DNA of 64,000 bases from Phycobacter sedimenti. GTDB lineage: Bacteria > Pseudomonadota > Alphaproteobacteria > Rhodobacterales > Rhodobacteraceae. The notes beneath the pieces were generated by a model. That model had not been told where the DNA came from, did no database searches, and saw only the letters and a program-made list of their open reading frames with translations. The translations under genes and the position numbers were made by a program. Position 1 is the stretch's first letter; each line of letters opens with the position of its first letter. Location of the stretch: positions 248,001-312,000 of the forward strand of contig NZ_JBBVGR010000001.1 of NCBI RefSeq assembly GCF_038148855.1, given 5' to 3'. Below are positions 17,800 through 26,365 of the stretch, piece after piece.

Positions 17800-18023
17800 T
17801 GAACACCCGCCCCAAGAAACACTCGCTGACCCTGCGCGGCCATCGAACCTCTGTTTCATTGGAAGACGAATTCTGGGCCGCCTTTCGCGCCATTGCCGCA
17901 GAGCAAGGCCGCGCCATCAATGAACTCGCCGCCGAAATAGACGAGTCGCGCGCGACCGACTGCGGGCTGGCGACGGCCATCCGCCTCTACGTTCTGCGCC
18001 ACCTCAAATCGCGCTTGAGTTGA
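17799..18023 (+). CDS. Ribbon-helix-helix domain protein
   Basis: A 74-residue protein. SLTLRGHRTSVSLEDEFWAAF followed by two short helices fits the ribbon-helix-helix fold of MetJ/Arc-type DNA binders (RHH_4 style), here probably a dimer. It is the third gene of the fumC-DUF4169-RHH unit, each overlapping by one base. The target is unknown; it could tune its own operon. There is no toxin partner next to it, so a toxin-antitoxin role is unlikely. Confidence 0.78.
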   Translation: MNTRPKKHSLTLRGHRTSVSLEDEFWAAFRAIAAEQGRAINELAAEIDESRATDCGLATAIRLYVLRHLKSRLS

Positions 18024-18161
18024 TCAAAATCCTATTGCATTATCCCGCCCGGCAGCTCCGAAAGAGGCGCAGACGCGTCACCTTAGGGAGCATGCCGTTA
18101 TGTTTTAACAATTGCGTCCGTTTCAAACAGACATAAACAAACCTGATCGAGACCCAACAAT

Positions 18162-18545
18162 ATGAAAAAGACCCTTTCCGTCCTGGCCCTACTGTCCTTG
18201 TCCGCCTGTGGCGATATTCAGACCTACCCCGCTCAAATTGAAAAACAGGCGTCAGCCGTCGCCGCGACTACCGCTACGCCCCTTGATCAGATCGCAATTA
18301 CCGCAGACAGCAAGATTGCAGGCAAAACATTCACGACCGTCGGACCGGTCAAGGGCACGGTGGCAAAGGTAACTGCCTTTCATCCCGCACCAACCGTTGA
18401 ACAGGGCGAACAAAAGCTTCGTGTAGAGGCCGCTGAGCTGGGTGCCGACGCCGTCATCAATGCCAAGATCGGAGCTGTAGAAATCTGCCCGCTCAGCTGG
18501 GGCTGCCGACATGTTTCGGGCACGGCGGTCAAGTTCACCAACTGA
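18162..18545 (+). CDS. Small lipoprotein with YbjQ-like segment
   Basis: A 127-residue exported protein with a lipobox: LSLSAC, lipidated cysteine at C16, followed by G-D. The mature part contains KLRVEAAELGADAVINAKIG, reminiscent of the YbjQ/heavy-metal-binding-like fold in which a helix precedes an N-A-V strand, then a Cys pair (EICPLSWGC). It is probably anchored in the outer or inner membrane facing the periplasm. It is preceded by 138 nt of AT-richer leader and convergent with the P450 gene. The function is unknown; the resemblance is weak. Confidence 0.68.
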   Translation: MKKTLSVLALLSLSACGDIQTYPAQIEKQASAVAATTATPLDQIAITADSKIAGKTFTTVGPVKGTVAKVTAFHPAPTVEQGEQKLRVEAAELGADAVINAKIGAVEICPLSWGCRHVSGTAVKFTN

Positions 18546-18574
18546 TACGGCGTGACACCACTGCGGCTGATGCT

Positions 18575-19927
18575 CTAACGCGGTGTCAGCCGCAGCCATA
18601 TCCCATCCTCGGCGCGCACGGTCAGATGTGCGACCGGAACAGGGTCCTTGCCCTCGACCGGTGCCACGCGAAACTCGCGCAGCAGCATTGACAGGATCAG
18701 CGGTCCTTCGACCATGGCAAAGCCCGCCCCGGTGCAGACGCGGGCACCCGCGGAAAAGGGCATATAGGCCTCACGCTGGCAGGTCTTTCCGTTCTCGGTC
18801 TCCCAGCGGCCCGGGTCGAACCCGTCCGGATTGTCCCAAAGCCGCTCGTGCCTGTGCAGGTGCCAGGGGCTGAGCACCAATTGCGATCCTTTCGGCACCT
18901 CCCGGTTGCGAAACTCCTCAGGGCAACGCGCCTCGCGCACCATCATAGGGACAGGCGGATAAAGGCGCAGCGCCTCGCGGAACACATCCCGGCTGACCCG
19001 CAGGCGAGACATGGCAGCAAAGCTATCGTCCTTTAGCGCTGCCGCCTCAGCGGCCACCCTCTCCTGCCACTCCGGGTAGATGGCCATCAGATACAGTGTC
19101 CAGGCCAGAGCCGAGGCACTGGTTTCATGACCCGCCAGGAAAAAGATCGCCACCTGATCGACCATTTCCTCGGTGGTGAAGGTCTCTCCGGTCTCGGGAT
19201 CCGCCGTGGTCATGATCTTGCTAGCCAGATCCTGCGGCGCCGTACCCGACGCGATCTGGGCCGCCCTTTCATCCGTAAGGCGCGTTATCAGATCGCGGAT
19301 ACGCGCGGCGTTCTCCAGCGTGCCCCGCCGAAAGAAACGCGGCACCCAAGCCGGCACCGGAACAAAGGCCGCAAGGTTCAGGATCGGCTGGCTGCGCTGG
19401 TAATCGCGGAAACGCGCAAACACCTCCGATGCGACCTCGTGCTCGATGGGGATGGAAAACAACGTGCGAAAGATCACATCCGCCGCCGCATGGGAGGTGA
19501 CCGCCTCGATCTCGATCTCGCCCTCCTGTCCTTTGAGCCGCTCAACAGCCGCCTCGGCTGCGGCGCGCATGGCCGGGAAAGTTTCCTTCAGACGCCCGCC
19601 TTCGAAAGCCGGGTCAATGATACGGCGCTGGCGCTTCCAGACATCGCCATTGGTGAGGAAGACCGAGTTCCCCAACAGCGGCCGCAGCCCTTCTCCAATC
19701 CGGTTGGATTTCGGGAAATCATCGGGGCGCTCTTTCAGAACGGTCTGCACCAGATCCGGCTGGTTCAGCAGAAAGGAGCGAAAGAAGGGGGTGCGAAACT
19801 CTGCCATCCAGGCCCGATACAGCCGCGCGGGCTGGGCCGACAGGATGTCCTTGCGAAACAGTTGCGCGTACCGCCACAGCGAGACCTTGTCGGGGCGCGC
19901 AGGTGGTTTGGGCGGCAGCCGTGTCAT
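18575..19927 (-). CDS. Cytochrome P450
   Basis: A 450-residue soluble haem monooxygenase. The haem-binding loop F-S-A-G-A-R-V-C places the axial thiolate at C398; the I-helix oxygen motif is AGHETSAS; the K-helix E-x-x-R is in REALRLYPP. The length and general look (strong I-helix, PERF-like region near FDPGRWE) resemble class B/E-like bacterial P450s that act on fatty acids or terpenoids; the substrate is not deducible. No ferredoxin or reductase gene is adjacent. It overlaps the upstream hydrolase-like gene by 4 nt (ATGA), so the two are cotranscribed and probably act together. Confidence 0.93.
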   Translation of the reverse strand: MTRLPPKPPARPDKVSLWRYAQLFRKDILSAQPARLYRAWMAEFRTPFFRSFLLNQPDLVQTVLKERPDDFPKSNRIGEGLRPLLGNSVFLTNGDVWKRQRRIIDPAFEGGRLKETFPAMRAAAEAAVERLKGQEGEIEIEAVTSHAAADVIFRTLFSIPIEHEVASEVFARFRDYQRSQPILNLAAFVPVPAWVPRFFRRGTLENAARIRDLITRLTDERAAQIASGTAPQDLASKIMTTADPETGETFTTEEMVDQVAIFFLAGHETSASALAWTLYLMAIYPEWQERVAAEAAALKDDSFAAMSRLRVSRDVFREALRLYPPVPMMVREARCPEEFRNREVPKGSQLVLSPWHLHRHERLWDNPDGFDPGRWETENGKTCQREAYMPFSAGARVCTGAGFAMVEGPLILSMLLREFRVAPVEGKDPVPVAHLTVRAEDGIWLRLTPR

Positions 19928-21204
19928 GGCGCGCCCACCGAAGAATATCCAGAAGTCGCCACCTCGATACGCGACTTTGACGGCTTGCGCCCCCTATAGC
20001 GGTCGGACAGTGTCACCGGCCCGGCGGTGATCTTGAAGTAATCATAGTCGCCAGGCTGGTCGAAGGCGCAGAGATACTGAAAATGCAGGCGAAAAAACCG
20101 CCAGCGCAATTCCTTCCAACGCGCGGGGCTCAAGGTTTGGGTGAAAGCCGCAGAGACCACCAGCGGCCAACGTTTTCCCTCGGGCGCAACGCCGCTGACA
20201 GCAACCGGATCACACAGCGCAAAGGCGCAGCCATCCCCCGGCGCGCTGACATCGATCCAGGTAATGTCGGGGCTGGCCGACAGATACTGCAGATCACCAC
20301 GCAACCGGTCCGCACGCGGAAGGAAGGACACCATCGGCACCACCTGCCCCAGGCTGAGGAACCCCAGGGCGGGGCGCACCCCTGGCACTCCTGCACGGAG
20401 CAGATCCGCCAGCACCGAAACCCCTACATGGGCCCCGGAAGAATGGCCAACGACCAGCACCTCATCCACTGCGTTCTTCTCAATGGCAGTGCGGATCAGC
20501 TGGCAAAACTCAGCCATGCGCGCCTCAAGGTCTGGCGGATTGGCCCCGCGCAAGGCCGCTGAATAGGCATAGTCGTGCATCAGGTAGTAGGCAAACAGCT
20601 TCCCATCGCGGGCCTTGAACCATCTCAGCACAAGGATCGCCACAGCCCCGAACGCGACGAGAAAAACAAGCGAGCCAAGCAGGCCGACGGCTGCGCGGCC
20701 AATGAGTTCCGCAAAGCCCCATTCCGCAACAGCTCCGGCGAGAGAGCCTGCAATCACCGCCAGCATCAGTTGCAGGAGCAACATTCCCACCGGATAAAGC
20801 GCGGCAATCACCGGCCCCTTGCGCAGGCGCATCAAGCGCAGCAGCGCACCTGTGGAGATGTAGATCCAGGCTGTTCGAACCAGCTGCAGATAGGTTGCCG
20901 GGATCGAGGCCGACATGCTGCCGCGCACAATGTCGGACCAGACCAGCACCTCCACATCCGCATTGATCTCTGCCCCCTCCATGCAGGCCGACACATGCCA
21001 GCCATAGGGGCCACCGGCCTGTTTCGGTCGCTGTGCGATCTCATATCCCGATATCCCGGCCTGAGCCGCGCTTTCGCTGCGGTACAGCTCTCGATAGCGG
21101 CGCGGGTGGATCGGATCGTAGCCGGGAATATAGAACACGTGGCGACGGCGCACCATTGCCGCCCCCTGCCCGTCTGTCTTCCCCTGCTCTGCCGCCTTGC
21201 CCAT
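19924..21204 (-). CDS. Membrane-anchored alpha/beta-hydrolase-like protein
   Basis: A 426-residue protein. Near the N-terminus, VFYIPGYDP looks like a first strand with an oxyanion loop. Two long hydrophobic helices follow (about 130-160 and 170-195). Then comes the nucleophile elbow LVVGHSSGAHVG (G-x-S-x-G) near residue 260. Aspartate and histidine partners are plausible downstream but not certain. A membrane-spanning insert inside a hydrolase fold would place the active site at the membrane, fitting a lipid-like substrate. It is upstream of the P450 with a 4-nt overlap. The start at 21204 has GAGG before it. Lipase, esterase or thioesterase cannot be told apart. Confidence 0.72.
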   Translation of the reverse strand: MGKAAEQGKTDGQGAAMVRRRHVFYIPGYDPIHPRRYRELYRSESAAQAGISGYEIAQRPKQAGGPYGWHVSACMEGAEINADVEVLVWSDIVRGSMSASIPATYLQLVRTAWIYISTGALLRLMRLRKGPVIAALYPVGMLLLQLMLAVIAGSLAGAVAEWGFAELIGRAAVGLLGSLVFLVAFGAVAILVLRWFKARDGKLFAYYLMHDYAYSAALRGANPPDLEARMAEFCQLIRTAIEKNAVDEVLVVGHSSGAHVGVSVLADLLRAGVPGVRPALGFLSLGQVVPMVSFLPRADRLRGDLQYLSASPDITWIDVSAPGDGCAFALCDPVAVSGVAPEGKRWPLVVSAAFTQTLSPARWKELRWRFFRLHFQYLCAFDQPGDYDYFKITAGPVTLSDRYRGRKPSKSRIEVATSGYSSVGAP

Positions 21205-21289
21205 TCCGGCCTCATCTGATTTGCCTCAGATTAGCGGCGGATAAGGGCAAGAGTAAGCCCCCAGGATCAGAGTGTTGGCCGTGTGTTTC

Positions 21290-22042
21290 TCAGCCGAGCG
21301 CAGCCAGCGCGGGGAAGGTCTCCAACAACCACCATGAGAAGGTGGAGAAAAGTCCCGTCACCAGCATGAACCCGACAAAGAGCAACAGCCCCCCCATCAG
21401 TTTCTCAATGAGGCCCATATGGCGCTTCATCCGGTTCATCAGCGCCATTGATCGATTGAGGAAGATCGCGGCCAAAAGAAACGGGACCCCAAGGCCAAGC
21501 GCATAGACCCCCAAAAGGATCGTGCCGCGGCTGACAGACGCCTCAGAGGCGGCCAGCGACAGGATCGCGCCCAGTTGCGGGCCAATGCAGGGCGTCCAGC
21601 CAAAGGCAAAGGCCAGCCCCAGAACATAGGCACCAAGGGCCGAGCCGCCAGACTCTCCCGCATCCATCCGCGCCTCCCGGTCCAGGATCGGGATGCGGAA
21701 CACTGACAGGAAGTGCAGGCCAAAGACGATCACCACCACGCCCGAGATCTTCGCGAACAGCTCCTGGTTTTGCAGCACGAAGGCTCCGAAGGCCGAGGCC
21801 GTGAACCCCAGCAGGAGAAAGACCGTCGACAGCCCCAGCACAAAGAACAGGGCCGAGACGATAACCTTGCGCCGGGCCGTTTCAGTGCCCTGCATCTCGC
21901 CGATGGTCACGCCGCTCATATAGGCAAGATAAGGCGGCACAATGGGCAGCACACAGGGCGACAGGAAGCTGATCAAACCGGCCACCAGCGCCACGAACAT
22001 GGCAGGAATCAGTCCTGCGTCGATGATCTCAATTCCAAACAT
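21290..22042 (-). CDS. ccdA: Cytochrome c biogenesis protein CcdA
   Basis: A 250-residue inner-membrane protein with six helices that carries reducing power from thioredoxin across the membrane to periplasmic thiol proteins for cytochrome c maturation. The two redox cysteines are in LSPCVLP (helix 1) and WTPCIGPQ (helix 4), the family signature. I chose the ATG at 22042; a GTG at 22051 is also possible, and neither has a strong Shine-Dalgarno. It sits divergent from tusA. No other ccm genes are nearby. Confidence 0.92.
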   Translation of the reverse strand: MFGIEIIDAGLIPAMFVALVAGLISFLSPCVLPIVPPYLAYMSGVTIGEMQGTETARRKVIVSALFFVLGLSTVFLLLGFTASAFGAFVLQNQELFAKISGVVVIVFGLHFLSVFRIPILDREARMDAGESGGSALGAYVLGLAFAFGWTPCIGPQLGAILSLAASEASVSRGTILLGVYALGLGVPFLLAAIFLNRSMALMNRMKRHMGLIEKLMGGLLLFVGFMLVTGLFSTFSWWLLETFPALAALG

Positions 22043-22136
22043 GACACTCACTTAGAGGAGGACTGCGCAAAGGTCACGGGGGGGCATGGTCACATCCTTG
22101 TGGACAGGCCGTGAAGGCCGGATTATCTGATGGGAT

Positions 22137-22370
22137 ATGAGCGATACCACACCCACCCTCGATGCCATCGGCCTGTTGTGCCCCCTGCCCGTACTGAAGG
22201 CCCGCAAGCGATTGAAATCATTGGCGCAAGGCGAAGTATTGACGATCCTGGCCGACGATCCGGCCGCTATCGTCGACGTGCCCCATTTCTGCACCGAGGC
22301 GGGGCATGAGTTCCTGGGACAAAGCGACGCGCCGGACCACCAGATCTATCGGATCCGCAAAGGCGGCTGA
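22137..22370 (+). CDS. tusA: TusA-family sulfurtransferase
   Basis: A 77-residue cytoplasmic sulfur carrier. The invariant CPLPVLKA places the persulfide cysteine at C15; the two-layer sandwich pattern continues with GEVLTILADDPAAIVDVPHFC. TusA proteins pass sulfur for tRNA thiolation, molybdenum cofactor or sulfur oxidation; which one applies is not visible. It is divergent from ccdA (94 nt between starts) and convergent with a small NTF2-like gene. The second cysteine (C52) is not part of the family core. Confidence 0.88.
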   Translation: MSDTTPTLDAIGLLCPLPVLKARKRLKSLAQGEVLTILADDPAAIVDVPHFCTEAGHEFLGQSDAPDHQIYRIRKGG

Positions 22371-22393
22371 GCGTCAAAAGCGCCTGCCCTTGA

Positions 22394-22792
22394 TCAGGGC
22401 AGCGGGGTTTGCACGCCCTCTGGCAGGGCTTCGGTGTCCTGGCTGAAGACGTTGATCCATCCCGCCCCCTCCCGTTTCCAGACCGAACTGACATACATGG
22501 CGCGTTCGGTTTCATCGCCAGGCAGATGGTAGGTCGCGAGATAGGCCAAAAGAGCGCAATCTGCTGCCAGCGTCAGGATGCGGGCCTTGGACAAGGCAAA
22601 GCGCGCCACCGTGGGGCCGTTCAGCAACTGACCGCTGTGCGCGTCCCGGCCGGCAAAGCCGCTGGGATAGACGCCCAGAAATTTCGGGTGCAGTGCCGCT
22701 CGGTCCGCCGCAACGTCCCCATTCTGCAGTGCCTGCCAAACCGCCGTTTCGCAGGCCAGGATCTCTTGCAGCAGGTCGTCATGTTGGCACAT
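22394..22792 (-). CDS. DUF4440 / NTF2-like small protein
   Basis: A 132-residue protein: an N-terminal helix (DDLLQEILACETAVWQAL), then AALHPKFLGVYPSGFAGRD and strands AYLATYHLPGDETERAMYVSSVWKREG with WINVFSQDTEAL. This matches the DUF4440/SnoaL-like NTF2 fold. The function is unknown. The frame is open far upstream through the rne terminator region; the ATG at 22792, preceded by AAGGAAG, is the sensible start. It is probably a separate transcript from rne because a terminator hairpin lies between them. It overlaps a weak hairpin near its stop (22384-22402). Confidence 0.72.
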   Translation of the reverse strand: MCQHDDLLQEILACETAVWQALQNGDVAADRAALHPKFLGVYPSGFAGRDAHSGQLLNGPTVARFALSKARILTLAADCALLAYLATYHLPGDETERAMYVSSVWKREGAGWINVFSQDTEALPEGVQTPLP

Positions 22793-22810
22793 CAGGCCGT
22801 CTTCCTTTAA

Positions 22811-22845
22811 ACGAAAAAGGCGGCCCCAAGGGGACCGCCTTTCGT
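22811..22845 (-). terminator. Rho-independent terminator of rne
   Basis: On the minus strand GGCGGTCCCC-TTGG-GGCCGCC forms a stem with one bulge, followed by TTTTTCGTTT. It starts just past the rne stop codon at 22854 and should end the rne message. Confidence 0.82.
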
Positions 22846-22853
22846 TCGTGGGA

Positions 22854-25841
22854 TCAACCGCCCAGAGACCACCAGCCGCGGCGCTTGGGCTTTGACGGGC
22901 TGTCCGGTTCCGGGGTCGGGGCAACCTCTGCCTCGGCTGCGACCAGTTCCGGCTCGGGCTTTTCGACCGTTTCGGTTTCCGGTTCGGAGGCGTCCTCTCC
23001 CGCAGGGGCGTCTTCAGCCTCGGCGGTGGCTTCAGGTGTAGCTGCAGCCTCATCAGGGACCGGTGTCTCTTCTGCGTCCCCTTCGGTCGCGGCGATCACC
23101 TTTGCTTCCGGGGCCTCGGTTGCAGCCTCCTGTTCAGCAACTCCAGCCTGCAGCTCAGTGGTTTCGGCGACCTCCTCCGTCACCTCGCCAGCCTCAGGCT
23201 CTGCCGTCTGCTCTTGCGCGGCGGCATCGGACGGAGCTTCGGCCTGCTCTGCTACAGGGGCCTCATCAGCCTCGGCTGCGTCAGTGGTCTCTTGCTGAGG
23301 ATCCTTGCTCTCTGCTTCTGCGTCCTTATCGATCGGCTTACGGCTCCGACTACGGCGCTTGCGGGTTTTCTTCCTGGGCTTCTCTTCTGTTTCGGCAGCG
23401 CCCTCTTCGGCTTCGCCTTCGACTGCGGCCTCAGATTGATCCGCGTCCGGCTGCGCCTCCGGTTCAGCGGCATCTTCTGCCCCCTCATTGGAGCCGCCGG
23501 TCTCGTCTGCGCCATCAGCCTCAGCGTCGGCATTGGCAGATCCATTCTCGCCATTGTCCCCTTCGGACGAGCCGGACTTGCGGCGACGACGGCGACGACG
23601 TTTGCGCTTGGGCTTTGCGTCACCTTCCGCCTCGGGCTGGTTGTCCTCTGCCTCGCTTTCAGCGGCAGCGGCAGCGGCCTCGGCTGCGGTCTCATCCGCG
23701 TCCACCTCATCCATGATCGAGGTATCGACCGAGACGACGGGTGCCGCCGCAACCGGCACCGCACGTGAAGCGGTCTTGAACTTCTCCAGCACGAAATCGG
23801 GGCTGACCAGATGCACGTCCCCTTCGATCCGCACCGACATGCCGTAGCGCGCTTCAATCTGGGCGATGTGGTCACGCTTCTGGTTCATCAGGTAGTTGGC
23901 AATCGCAACAGGGCATTTCACCAGAACCTCACGTGAGCGGCGACGGGTGCCTTCCTCCTCGATCTGACGCAGGATCGACAGCGCAAGGGAATCGTCCGAA
24001 CGAATCAACCCGGTTCCATGGCAATGCGGGCACGGCGCAGTCGTGGCCTCGATCATGCCGGGGCGCAGACGCTGACGCGACATTTCCATCAGGCCAAAGC
24101 CAGAGATCCGGCCAACCTGAATACGCGCACGGTCTGTCTTCAGCTTGTCCTTCATCCGCTTTTCGACGGCGGCATTGTTCTTGCGCTCGTCCATGTCGAT
24201 GAAGTCGATGACAATCAGGCCCGCAAGATCGCGCAGGCGAAGCTGGCGAGCCACCTCCTCGGCAGCCTCCAGGTTGGTCTTGAGCGCGGTTTCCTCGATC
24301 GAGGCTTCCTTGGTGGCGCGGCCAGAGTTCACATCGATGGCCACCAGCGCCTCGGTCACGCCGATCACGATATAACCACCGGATTTCAGCTGCACCGTCG
24401 GATTGAACATGCCCGCCAGATAGCTTTCCACCTGATAGCGCGCAAAGAGCGGAAGAGACTCGTTGTAGTTCTTCACGTTCTTGGCGTGGGACGGCATGAT
24501 CATCTTCATGAAGTCCTTGGCGATGCGATAACCGCGCTCGCCTTCCACCAGAACCTCGTCGATCTCGCGGTTGTAAAGGTCGCGGATCGAGCGCTTGATC
24601 AGGTCGCCCTCTTCATAGATCTTCGCGGGTGCAATCGATTTCAGCGTCAGCTCGCGGATCTGCTCCCAGAGTCGCTGGAGGTATTCATAGTCACGCTTGA
24701 TCTCGGCCTTGGTGCGTTTCGCCCCAGCCGTGCGCACGATCAGGCCCGCGCCCTGAGGCACGTCCAACTCGGCAGCAATGTCTTTCAGCTTCTTGCGGTC
24801 GGCGGCATTGGTGATCTTGCGGCTGATACCACCGCCACGGGCGGTGTTCGGCATCAAGACGCAATAGCGGCCTGCCAGCGACAGGTATGTGGTCAGGGCC
24901 GCGCCCTTGTTGCCACGCTCTTCCTTGACGACCTGCACCAGAAGAACCTGGCGGACCTTGATGACTTCCTGGATCTTGTAGCGGCGCGGACGTGGCTTGC
25001 GCGGCGGGCGGATGTCCTCGCTGTCGTCATCGTCAGCAACGGACTCGATGCTCTCGTCCTTAGCGGCGGCGTCGGGCTTCTTTTCGCCGTCCTCGTCATC
25101 CGCATCGTCATCGGGCTGTGTTTCGTCGCTGTCCACCGTATCGGTCTGAGCAATGGGCTCTTCCGTTTCGCCTGCGGCGCTGTCTTCGCCTGCGTCACCA
25201 ACAGCTTCGCTGTCTTCGCCAGCGTCGGAAGCGGTGTCGTCCGTCTCGGGCTCTTCGACGGGCGTTTCAGCGACACGCTCCATCGGCGAGGTCCCCTCGG
25301 GCACCTCGGCAAGCTTGTCCTCTGCTGCGGCATCATCCGCGCCGAGGTCGATGGTTTCCATTCCAGCGATCTCACTTGCCGCATCGGACGCGGAGGACCC
25401 AGCTTCCAAATCGTCAATGGCAATCTCTTTGGTTTCCACCGCATCCGTAGAGCTGGCAGAGGCCGCCTTGCTGCGCGGAGACTTGCGGCTACGCGAACGG
25501 GAGCGAGAGGGTTTTTCCTCTTCGGCCTCATCTTTGGCCCGCATCGCCTCGGCATAGGCGCGCTCTTCCTCCATCAGCGCCTCGCGGTCGGCGACGGGGA
25601 TCTGGTAATAATCGGGATGAATTTCCGAAAACGCCAGGAAGCCATGACGATTGCCGCCATAGTCCACGAAGGCCGCCTGAAGAGACGGTTCGACCCGGGT
25701 TACTTTTGCGAGGTAGATATTGCCAGCAAGCTGGCGTTTGTTTTCGGATTCAAAATCGAATTCTTCAACCTTGTTTCCGTCAACCACCACAACGCGGGTC
25801 TCTTCCGCGTGGGTGGCATCGATAAGCATCTTCTTGGCCAT
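22854..25841 (-). CDS. rne: Ribonuclease E
   Basis: A 995-residue endoribonuclease, the core of the RNA degradosome. The S1 domain begins near 35 and is interrupted by an acidic, low-complexity insert of about 195 residues (roughly 91-285). The catalytic DNase-I-like domain contains VAIDVNSGRATKE and LIVIDFIDMD; the zinc link is CPHCHG. From about 660 to the end lies a long disordered Ala/Glu-rich region with basic patches (KPKRKRRRRRRR), ending in RRGWWSLGG. A terminal GWW is the PNPase-docking motif shown for Caulobacter RNase E. The start at 25841 gives MAKKMLIDAT; five extra codons upstream are less likely. Confidence 0.95.
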   Translation of the reverse strand: MAKKMLIDATHAEETRVVVVDGNKVEEFDFESENKRQLAGNIYLAKVTRVEPSLQAAFVDYGGNRHGFLAFSEIHPDYYQIPVADREALMEEERAYAEAMRAKDEAEEEKPSRSRSRSRKSPRSKAASASSTDAVETKEIAIDDLEAGSSASDAASEIAGMETIDLGADDAAAEDKLAEVPEGTSPMERVAETPVEEPETDDTASDAGEDSEAVGDAGEDSAAGETEEPIAQTDTVDSDETQPDDDADDEDGEKKPDAAAKDESIESVADDDDSEDIRPPRKPRPRRYKIQEVIKVRQVLLVQVVKEERGNKGAALTTYLSLAGRYCVLMPNTARGGGISRKITNAADRKKLKDIAAELDVPQGAGLIVRTAGAKRTKAEIKRDYEYLQRLWEQIRELTLKSIAPAKIYEEGDLIKRSIRDLYNREIDEVLVEGERGYRIAKDFMKMIMPSHAKNVKNYNESLPLFARYQVESYLAGMFNPTVQLKSGGYIVIGVTEALVAIDVNSGRATKEASIEETALKTNLEAAEEVARQLRLRDLAGLIVIDFIDMDERKNNAAVEKRMKDKLKTDRARIQVGRISGFGLMEMSRQRLRPGMIEATTAPCPHCHGTGLIRSDDSLALSILRQIEEEGTRRRSREVLVKCPVAIANYLMNQKRDHIAQIEARYGMSVRIEGDVHLVSPDFVLEKFKTASRAVPVAAAPVVSVDTSIMDEVDADETAAEAAAAAAESEAEDNQPEAEGDAKPKRKRRRRRRRKSGSSEGDNGENGSANADAEADGADETGGSNEGAEDAAEPEAQPDADQSEAAVEGEAEEGAAETEEKPRKKTRKRRSRSRKPIDKDAEAESKDPQQETTDAAEADEAPVAEQAEAPSDAAAQEQTAEPEAGEVTEEVAETTELQAGVAEQEAATEAPEAKVIAATEGDAEETPVPDEAAATPEATAEAEDAPAGEDASEPETETVEKPEPELVAAEAEVAPTPEPDSPSKPKRRGWWSLGG

Positions 25842-26305
25842 GTGTCCTTGGTGCACCTGCCCAGTGCAAACGGAGGCCTCCCTCTTCCAGGGGGGCGCGC
25901 ATGTCTTGGGGGGTGTCTTGTCAGGGCGATTTCAGACGTCGCGCCGCAGGGCAGGATCCCGGAACATCCGTCCGGCCCTTTGTCCTGTATGCTCTTCGCT
26001 CGCGCGCGCGTCATCGCGGTTCTTCTCCGACAGGTGGGATATCCCGAACCCTGCCATGTTATTCCTTCCCGGCGATCCCGGAAGAGGTGTTTGGCTGCCC
26101 CGGTTACCGGGACAAATCGGTCTGCATCTGCTTTCTCGGATCATGCCGGACAAAAGAAAGACGCAGCGAATCTCATCTGGGGCGCCACAACAAAGGTGCG
26201 AAGGCCCCGTCTAATCACCATAAGGCCTGTCGCCGGGAAATGACAATGGCCATTCGCAACAGGCACTCGTGAAAGTGTAAACTATTCTGCTTTAGGTCAA
26301 AATGA
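25842..26305 (-). promoter_or_regulatory. Long rne leader and promoter region
   Basis: About 460 nt upstream of rne without any supportable gene. It holds several inverted repeats (CCCCGGTTACCGGGAC near 26100; GGCGATCCCGGAAG near 26075) and an AT-rich patch with TTAGGTCAAAATGATTAAC at 26291-26310. RNase E messages in proteobacteria often have long structured leaders used for autoregulation by cleavage; this stretch is suited to that, though no exact start site can be read. Confidence 0.45.
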
Positions 26306-26310
26306 TTAAC

Positions 26311-26334
26311 AAAAGCAGGCACAAACCTGCTTTT
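26311..26334 (-). terminator. Terminator after dctD (possibly bidirectional)
   Basis: AAAAGCAGG-CACAAA-CCTGCTTTT is a perfect 9-bp stem with A and T flanks, so it can act on either strand. It lies 31 nt past the dctD stop and should end the dctB-dctD transcript. Confidence 0.85.
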
Positions 26335-26365
26335 GGCGTCAAATCACAATCACGCGGGGGCCCTT

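Noticed and set aside
22384..22402. Hairpin CTGCCCT-N5-AGGGCAG as a tusA terminator
   Set aside because: No T run on the plus strand, and it overlaps the end of the convergent gene; on the minus strand only four T residues follow. Too weak to list as a feature.
24018..26243. Plus-strand frame of 741 codons opposite rne
   Set aside because: Mirrors rne codon structure and crosses its leader; no recognisable domain.
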